Assembly (NCBI GenBank): GCA_947172415.1 | Contig: OX359190.1 | Coordinates: 7,936,001 to 8,000,000 of the forward strand | DNA length: 64,000 nucleotides | Source of the DNA: Chondrosia reniformis | Taxonomy: Eukaryota > Porifera > Demospongiae > Chondrillida > Chondrillidae | Direction: 5' to 3' | Part shown: piece after piece, positions 58,401-64,000 of the stretch | How positions within the stretch are numbered: position 1 is the stretch's first letter | Layout of the letters: each line of letters opens with the position of its first letter | Program-made: the position numbers and the translations under genes | Notes under the pieces: model-generated | The model's database searches: none | What the model saw: the letters and a program-made list of their open reading frames with translations, nothing else | What the model was told of the DNA's origin: nothing

Positions 58401-61400
58401 GTATGGGTTTCCTTGGCAACCAATGGAGACTTTGTATGGGTTTCCTTGGCGACCAATGAAGATTTTGTATTGGTCATGTGTGTATATTGAAAATGTCTTT
58501 ATAGGGCTTGAACTGTGATCTTATGTTGTCTGGGTTACTAGATTCCTACCTATTAGGTAAACTGTTTGTAGAAGCTCCTTAACCAGATCCTTATCCAAAA
58601 AGTTTACTTGTATCTGTTTTGGTGTCCCATTAAGGTGCTTTGTTGTTAGAAAGGAATATCTTTAAGTTATGTGCAAATCCTAATGATCTTGAAATCTTAG
58701 TGTCAATGTTGCTATATACAAAATCTTTCTAGTTTCTATGATTACCCTTTGACCCCTGTATTATGGGATTCATCTAATAGATTTTTGAGAACACAGTGAA
58801 GTTACTTGAACTAAAATCTCTCTGTATACATCACATCACAAATAGGATATTTGGCGTAGTGCTATATCTGGTTGTAGGAAATTTGAACTTTCATTGGAAT
58901 AGGGCCAAATTGCATGCAATGGAAATGTTTCTTATTGCAGGATGATCTTTATAAAGTTCATAATAACAATACAACTGTGTCTTTTCATGACTTATGCTAG
59001 CAAACTGGCTATATACTATATATTACGTAGTTTCTGATTATTAGCTACAATACTGTACCTACGTATGGATGTGTATTTCTAAGGACGCCATTTCCTTTCT
59101 AGGCTTACTGCTAGAGCTAGTGTGCACGCAAAATACAATCATGCAATGAGAATACAATCTTCTTCTCTTCCTCCTTCATTTTTTCCTTGCTCCCAGGCCA
59201 AATAACTGTTACCACCTAATCAGTGAATTTGGGGATTTTTCATTTTCACTTGAAAGCCCCTAAATGGGTTTCAGTTCCTAAAGTAGATTCTACATAGATA
59301 ATTTCATTTCCTAGATGAAGGCATTTTATATTATTTTATAGGCTCTATACACGCAACTCTAGTGTTTATATAAATTTCATTTACATAAATATATGTATGT
59401 ACGTACATATACCACTTTCTTAGCCACAAGTTGATTTTGCTGAACACAAAGTATGTATATATCTTTTTATAAGCTGTATTCTTTTTTAGTCATGTAACAA
59501 CTCTGCTAATATTTAACATTGGAACACACTCTAAATTTAAAGCATTTTTATGTCAAGCTACACAGACTATGAAACATCTAAGATACCATTTTCCGACATG
59601 CTATATGCCTATTATGTAAAAGAGCCTATAGGGGAACTAAACCTGAAGAGAGCTTTGGATGAAGATACAGGAGTCTTTTCTTTCTTCTCTTCCTCTCTTT
59701 CATCTCCACTGGGCCAGACAGCTGTTTCTGGGAATTCCACCCTTCATTAGTGATCCTGGGAGTCTTTGTCTTTTTTTATCTTGATCTTCTGTGAATCCTT
59801 GGATGCATGCATAAAGGTCTGTCTTTGTTGTTGGATTTTCACAAGATGTACCAAACGTACGTACAATGTGCTGTTCAGTGATACAGTCCAAAGCAATTAA
59901 TCTGGAACTTCAGTATGAAGAGGATATCATTTCCTGTTGTATGTTACATACTGACTAACTAGAATGCCTCTACATTTATAGAAAGCATTGACTATATAAG
60001 TCTTACCAGTTAAAATAAAATACACTTAATATTTGATACTTAAAGTACTGTAGGTATGTATTCTTTTTAAATGATTTTTATATTTCTATTGCTGGTATGG
60101 ACATTGGAATGTAATTAAGATTGTGTTTCTTAAGTGCACTCATTAGGAATGGCCAAAAAAAACATGGCTGCCCTGTTCTATGTATTATCAATTAACAGCT
60201 CATCAATTAACAAAGAGGCGATTTGTGGTTGCATACCCATGATTTAAGTGCTTTTCTAATTATCAAAACGTGGTCTTTAACATTTACAAAGTACATAGTT
60301 AACAATAAGCCTATCTGATTTTATCTCTTCACTTAAAGGTTAGACATATGTATGTTTATTTAAAAAGCATGCCAAGGATTCACAGAAGATCAAGATAAAG
60401 AGAAGATGAAAGAATGAAGAAAAGACTCCTGTATCTTCATCCAAAGCTCTCTTCAGGTTTAGTACCCCTATAGGCTCTTTTACAGAATAGGTATAGCATG
60501 TAAGAAAATGGTATCTTAGATTTTTCATGCTTTTGGAACTGTCTCTATTTGCTAGCAGTGATGCAACTGTATCCAGAAAACTACTGTGGTTTTGATATAA
60601 TGGTAGGTAGCTTTAGTAACTGTGAAGTAACAGGAATCAGAAACATGTGATACTTCATGAGTGCTTCCTTCCTGGGTCATGTTGACATTAAACTATTTAT
60701 ATAAGCTCTCATAACACATATGCTTCCAATGTAGTGAAAAAGTAGGTATGTATATATTTGAGCATCAGTGCTGAAGAAGACCTACAGGTCAAAACATTCA
60801 AATCTCTGTTTCTTGAATATAGGTGTTGCTGTAATACCTACCTTTTCATCCATTATGAATAACAAAATACCCCCTATTGTTTCTTCCAATGTAGTGTGCA
60901 TACAGTATGCATTAAATGTTGATCTTCATTGCCATCTTGTTCTGAAAGAGAATCACCACTAGTTGGTGAATAAAGACTAAATCCTTGTAGTTAGTACAAG
61001 AGGGGAAATATGTATGGAGAATTGTTGTAGCTATTGTAGATCAGTGACAGAGTCGGAAGCAGTTGGGTCCAGTTCTCAAAAATTGCTTATTACATGGTTT
61101 TTCCTCCTTATGATGACTGAGAAGGATTAGAACTACTCGATTATGACTTCAATTATTCATTGTGATAACAATCTCTTTAATGCAATTTGTTCCTGTCACT
61201 TGAGTATATGCTCACCAGCTGCAAAGGTTTAGGAGTGAATGTGGTATTTGTGGTGTTTGAAATCATGGTTGAATATGTCTTTGTACTTGTATGCAGTCAT
61301 GTCATCATGCCCACATCACCAGAAGAATGTCTTGATTAATTTATAGAATAGGCTAGTTAAGCCAAGGAAGTCAGAGTGATATAAGGGAGATGTGTGTCTA

Positions 61401-63898
61401 AGATAAGATGGAGTAAACCAAATTGTTGTTTAAATGCTTTTACTGTGATAGATTGCCCCCAAATGGTTTTACAATATTATATCACCGTATTGGGCAGTGG
61501 ATATATGTACGTATGTACATGTATGTCGTATCCATCACTGACTTTTGATATGTACTTCCTGCTTGATTTATATTTTATGTTTCAGGATGTCCCACTTCCT
61601 GTTCAATATAGTTGTTGCTCATCCTCTCCTTGTTTGTATAGCATTCCATTAAGGAATCCTCCCTATATGACTTACAACGTATTATGTAAAGCACTTCCTG
61701 TGTATTTTTATCAATGTATGAGAAAATATATTGGGTAGAAGCCTTCTCAGTGTTGAGATGAACATGCTGATATCATGGTGATGTTATTTTAAGTTGGAGA
61801 GGAAATCATGATCAGATTTAAGGTCTGTCTTCTTTTCTACAGAACTCAAAGTTGATGTTATGTCAAAATGTGATGTATCATGGTGTCTGGGCAATCTTGT
61901 TGATATTTGTCTGTTGTACTTGTCTTTTGAAGCTGCAAGTGCCAAGTTAAGATTTAACTGTATTTCCCGATTGGGGACTTGCTAGCCTTACAGACATTAA
62001 AGAAGACTTGCTCCATATGTCAAACTACACCGTTTGTCTTCAAATATTCGGAGACAATTATGTCCCTATTGTGAAAATGAATTTTCATCACTTGGGTCTT
62101 AAATAATATCCCTATGTTGAATGGACTATGTACATATGTACGTACATATTTGTATAGTAGTTTTCTATGTTAGAAATAGAATTTATATAGGTCCCGCAAT
62201 TTATTAAGCAGTATATTCTGTACTTTGTACGTATATACGTACATAATACCAGTCAAAACCACCTCTCTTGGATTTGATCCCAGTTGCTTAATTTATGTTT
62301 CTCTCTTCTGGATATTAGACTGTGATGATGTACTTGTGGTTTACTTATCACTTAATTATCCATAAATGAACATCTAACATCTTCCTTTATCACTTTAAAG
62401 ATGGCCAAGGGACCCTTGAGTTCATGGTATAAAACACCCTTGGAGGCTAAAATGAGATTCATTAGGTGTTTAAATAGATTCATAGATAGTTTATGTGATT
62501 CATGACTTGTGACTTATTAGGGGAAAGTGGAACTAACTGTTGAAATGTATAGTTCTGATTGCATACTGTAAACATTATGTTTTGAATAGTAGGTTCAGTT
62601 CTGATTCAAGGGACTATAACTAGGTTGCCCTCCTATGCCCGGCTTATTTCAGCTCAGTAGATCAGTTTAAGGTGGCTGTTTGTTGATTTTTGAATTTTGT
62701 GTAAGTTTTCCTCCTGAGGCCAGCTGTTGTCCTAAGTATTGAGTATTTTGTTGAATCACATGGACACATGTTTTATTTTTAATTAATAGCCGGGCTAGAT
62801 TAGGATAAAGTGTATACCTTAAAGTTTATTAGTGTTTGTGCTGGTGGTTTGGAGAATGAGTGAGAAATTATATTCTTCTGTGTGTAGGTATGATGCTGAT
62901 GAAGGCCTGCCCCAGACGAAGTCCACTTCAGGTAAGCTCTTAGACAGTCAGGTGTTAGGATCTGGACTGGTAGTTAGTTAACTGATGGATGCCAATACAC
63001 TAGGAGTTAAGGTTAGGGTTAGGGTTAGCTGGATAGATTTGTAATGACTTTAGTTAGAGTATAGCTTAGCTCCTAAGGTATACCAGGATATTAAAAAGGG
63101 TAGGACAGATTCATATATAGCTGCTATAATGCAGTGTATAGTTCTTCAAGGACATTATTACTTTCTTGTCTTAATTCTTCATAGTAAATATCTTATTAAA
63201 GTTCTATATTAAATGGGAGAGCTATAGTTTTTACTTTTTCATTAAAGCTTCAGTACTTAGTACAACTAAATCCTTACCAATTGATTGAAAATGTTTTTTT
63301 CTTTCAATAAAAAAATACGTAAATAAGTCAACATTAAATCTTCTCTGAAGGATGGCTCTCTTCTTCTCCTCATATATCCCCCCTATTAATAGGGTCACAG
63401 GAGGTCCAGGGCTACCAAACCTAGTCTGAACTAGTTAATCTGTGTGGAAAGAGGTTTGATTGTTCTAGACTTTTCTGTGATCATTTGGATTGTGTGGAGA
63501 GTCTATGAGGTGGCAGAATAGCCATCCTTCTGTGTAGTTTGGAATGTTTTAATGGCTTAGTAGTATTGTACTGTGTATAAAAGTACAGCATCTATCATTG
63601 TTAGATATTCTCGATTCCAGCAGCCTATAATATGTTTAAACAAGTACGGAAGTACACTTTGGAATCTTACCAGCGTTTACCTACCTAGTTACAAATCTAT
63701 ACTCATTGTATTCACTTGGTTGTTGATGTTTATGTTCTGCTTCCTACCAACAGGGAGGCGGTGAAGTGGCTGTAATCTTTCAACAGCAGCTCCCTCCAGG
63801 TGCCAAGTTTATTCAATTCTTTAACACTCAGACATCAGCTCCTGTGGTTATGTTGACTAGAGAAGAGAATGGCAGTACCCTCTCCTGTGAAATCCCAA
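43439..63898 (+). CDS. IRF-like (or ETS-like) winged-helix transcription factor, 3' end outside window
   Basis: Eight exons join with matching phases (2, 1, 0, 1, 0, 1, 0, 1): 43439-43578, 48615-48844, 49770-49867, 50070-50160, 51728-51801, 53777-54050, 62888-62931 and 63754-63898, at least 365 residues. Residues from about 30 to 125 form a tryptophan-rich DNA-binding domain: LAQFIVGLLEEQ, RWVDITKGKFELTEWHKIAQEW, LRKGLPRAFPQLIEVKG and QYRSRMF. Trp spacing and the LRxxL...EV...Y(R/K) ending fit IRF; ETS is the alternative since it shares QF(L)xxLL and xWxxK. Next come an acidic run (NDDDDDEGDFD) and a Pro/Gln/Ser-rich region (exon 6), typical of activation domains. Exon 8 (EVAVIFQQQLPPGAKF) begins another domain I do not recognise. 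Nuclear location is inferred. Confidence 0.6.
44650..45060 (-). mobile_element. Degenerate LINE relic (RT C-terminal side)
   Basis: On the minus strand, RKELTKGNRTKLVNATALPT followed by VAYGCQL resembles the region after the RT palm in RTE-like LINEs. Many stops follow, with readable pieces (GLRCLGY, RREIRKRY). Confidence 0.4.
46122..46210 (+). repeat. Dispersed SINE-like piece with (AAAT)n tail
   Basis: Partner of 30213-30265, ending in ATAAATAAATAAATAAAT. Confidence 0.55.
46585..46720 (+). repeat. Dispersed repeat family R1, copy 5
   Basis: Reads AACACCATTTTTCAACATGC, GGCCTATAGGGAA, AACTAAACCTAGTGAAAGGA and CTTCTTCTCCACTGG. Confidence 0.65.
47200..47378. repeat. 16-bp minisatellite, about 11 copies
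   Basis: Unit CAGCTCTCCTCACTGC with few variants. The unit lacks a stop in all three plus frames, so every frame is open across the array. Confidence 0.92.
48461..48526 (+). other. Hammerhead-core-like foldback, copy 3 (best core)
   Basis: CTGATGA, hairpin AGACC-TCTG-GGTT, GAAATG, then 3' ...TGTTGCTGATGCTCAA. The TGT can pair with the ATG/ACA after GAA as a short stem III. Confidence 0.4.
49299..49360 (-). other. Hammerhead-core-like foldback, copy 4
   Basis: Minus strand: TTGATGA, AGACC-TACG-GGTC, AAAACATTC, then TTTCTGTTGCTGAGGCTCAT. Confidence 0.35.
49549..49580 (+). other. Hammerhead-core-like foldback, copy 5 (degenerate)
   Basis: TTGAGAA-A-GATC-TCCG-GATC-GAAATGTCC: compensatory change in the stem (GATC/GATC in place of GACC/GGTC) keeps the hairpin. 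Confidence 0.35.
50836..50900. repeat. 17-bp tandem repeat
   Basis: About three copies of GGAATCTACCCTAATCT in an intron of the IRF-like gene. Confidence 0.8.
51380..51495 (+). mobile_element. LINE/SINE 3'-tail-like segment
   Basis: AGGAGCCTATAGGCTAATGG followed by GGGATTTCCCAGC and a (GAATT)n tail resembles, loosely, the CR1/L2-like tails at 8400-8500 and 13560-13640. Confidence 0.35.
51573..51682. repeat. 27-bp minisatellite, four copies
   Basis: Unit AGCTATGATTGCCATGGCAA plus CACTCTG. The core TTGCCATGGCAA is a perfect palindrome. It lies 45 bp before exon 5 of the IRF-like gene. Confidence 0.9.
51950..52018. repeat. 22-bp tandem repeat, three copies
   Basis: Unit ATGTGCTAAAGGTTCTCACAGC (22 bp), intronic. 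Confidence 0.85.
52235..52500. repeat. 265-bp direct duplication, copy 1
   Basis: Matches 53380-53643 from GGTGCTACACTGTATTAACC through to CAATTGAAAATGATTCCTT, with few substitutions and small indels. Confidence 0.9.
52925..53040 (+). repeat. Dispersed repeat family R1, copy 6
   Basis: Reads ACACACCATTCTTCTTACAT, GGCCTATAGGGAACTAAATC and AGAGCTTTGGATGAGGATAC. Confidence 0.7.
53262..53725. repeat. AT-rich TATAGTATAATA arrays around the second duplicate
   Basis: Two arrays, 53262-53365 and 53645-53725, of units such as TATATAGTATAATATAGTA, embracing the 265-bp duplicate. Confidence 0.85.
53380..53643. repeat. 265-bp direct duplication, copy 2
   Basis: Second copy, bounded on both sides by (TATAGTATAATA)n arrays. 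Confidence 0.9.
54051..54222. repeat. 33-bp minisatellite starting at the donor site of exon 6
   Basis: Five copies of a 33-bp unit (GGGCACTCTGTTAAGCCTAC, then CATTTGTAAATCT). The first unit begins five bases into the intron donor GTAAGGGCAC. The plus frame reads GTLLSLPFVNL five times. Confidence 0.92.
54490..54705. repeat. 21-bp minisatellite
   Basis: About ten copies of CTAATAGCCTCCGGTGGCCCTT with variants. Confidence 0.9.
55515..55775. repeat. 15-bp minisatellite, about 17 copies
   Basis: Unit ATCATCTGTTGATCA-like (TGTTGATCATCATC) with G/T variants at one position. Confidence 0.9.
56896..56985. repeat. 15-bp minisatellite, six copies
   Basis: Unit TACATACATCCAGGG, almost invariant. Confidence 0.92.
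57030..57250 (+). repeat. Dispersed repeat family R1, full-length copy 7
   Basis: The most complete copy: AAGATACCATTTTCCTACAT, GCCTATAGGGGAACTAAACC, AGAGCTTTGGATGAGGATAC, CTTCTCCACTGGGTCAGACA and ATCAGTGATCCTGGGAGTCT. About 215 bp. Confidence 0.8.
57512..57700. repeat. 30-bp minisatellite, six copies
   Basis: Unit TATAGCTATGTATGTGTGTA plus CTATAAGTA, almost invariant. Confidence 0.92.
57930..58005 (+). other. Hammerhead-core-like foldback, copy 6
   Basis: GTGAAGA, AGACCAGCGGCTT, GAGACATTC, then ...TTTGCTGATGCTCAAA. The stem-I-like 3' strand is intact. Confidence 0.35.
58373..58472. repeat. 33-bp tandem repeat, three copies
   Basis: Unit beginning GTTTCCTTGGCGACCAATGG and ending GACTTTGTATGG. 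Confidence 0.88.
59570..59805 (+). repeat. Dispersed repeat family R1, full-length copy 8
   Basis: Nearly identical to copy 7 over more than 200 bp, including CACTGGGCCAGACAGCTGTT and ATCTTGATCTTCTGTGAATC. Confidence 0.8.
60372..60530 (-). repeat. Dispersed repeat family R1, copy 9 (internally deleted)
   Basis: Minus strand matches copies 7 and 8 at both ends but lacks the middle CCACTGGGCCAGACAG block. Confidence 0.75.
60757..60830 (+). other. Hammerhead-core-like foldback, copy 7
   Basis: 5' strand TTTGAGCATCAG (complement of the CTGATGCTCAAA seen after copies 3 and 6), CTGAAGA, AGACC-TACA-GGTC, AAAACATTC and TGTTTCTTGAATA. Confidence 0.4.
63007..63030 (+). repeat. Short TTAGGG-like stretch
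   Basis: AAGGTTAGGGTTAGGGTTAG, about three telomere-type units, intronic. Confidence 0.6.
63345..63445 (+). repeat. Dispersed repeat piece shared with 38090-38200
   Basis: Same order of blocks as 38090-38200, in the last complete intron of the IRF-like gene. Confidence 0.6.
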
Positions 63899-64000
63899 GT
63901 ACGTATGCTTACTAACTGTAGCTATTGGTTTGTGTGCCTCTTTTTGTCCCTTAAAGGCATAAAAATGTAATGTATTTAGACTATTCTTTAAAGGTGGCAA

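Larger units (their letters stand above)
54225..62887. other. 8.8-kb intron of the IRF-like gene
   Basis: No coding exon with matching phase was found between 54050 and 62888. It holds five minisatellites, three R1 copies and two foldback copies. A small exon could be hidden here. Confidence 0.45.

Noticed and set aside
63007-63030. Telomere
   Set aside because: Only about three TTAGGG units inside an intron; an interstitial coincidence or tiny remnant.

Overview
This window looks like nuclear DNA of a non-bilaterian animal, most probably a demosponge. The evidence is AT-rich sequence, GT-AG introns from tens of bases to about 9 kb, and clear animal orthologues (RNF146, BLOC1S2, AMN1, a membrane-anchored sulfotransferase). 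Alongside these are several kinds of transposon, many minisatellites, and lineage-style chimeric genes (a kinase fused to coiled-coil and zinc-finger repeats, and a secreted VHL-beta protein). The organism call is inference from gene style; no rRNA or mitochondrial marker is present. All gene models are my own splice assemblies, checked for phase but not against transcripts.

Left part (1-19 kb). A minus-strand gene starts with a signal-peptide exon at 13083-13143 and runs off the left edge. It repeats a two-exon extracellular module: a Cys-containing beta-type domain followed by a Ser/Thr/Pro linker built on a minisatellite. A second cluster of the same domain, partly decayed, lies at 17.9-18.8 kb. 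A Ty3/Gypsy element with 228-bp LTRs, a CTAG target duplication and a tRNA-Ser primer site sits in one intron (1329-5742). An RTE-like LINE fragment lies at 8.6-9.7 kb. At 13515-16816 there is a nested composite: a DNA transposon with an integrase-like transposase, TIRs and a 6-bp target duplication, split by a CR1/L2/Jockey-type LINE.

Middle part (19-43 kb). Six minus-strand exons (19987-25536) encode a protein kinase, then repeated coiled-coil exons, then two tandem copies of a C2HC zinc-finger segment. A small ORF (28788-29141) encodes a secreted VHL beta-domain protein. A four-exon sulfotransferase (31094-33535) follows. RNF146 (minus) and BLOC1S2 (plus) are head to head with only 28 bp between start codons. 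AMN1 (minus, 37715-42542) has a second, damaged copy of its first exon just upstream.

Right part (43-64 kb). A plus-strand gene begins at 43439, divergent from AMN1, and leaves the window on the right after eight phase-consistent exons. Its first two exons encode a tryptophan-rich winged-helix domain most like interferon regulatory factors (ETS is the alternative). Its introns hold many minisatellites, a 265-bp direct duplication, copies of a dispersed SINE/MITE-like repeat, and copies of a short foldback resembling a hammerhead-ribozyme core.

The genes do not form one pathway. RNF146, BLOC1S2 and AMN1 are housekeeping functions; the modular secreted genes, the VHL-beta protein and the kinase chimera are the unusual content.
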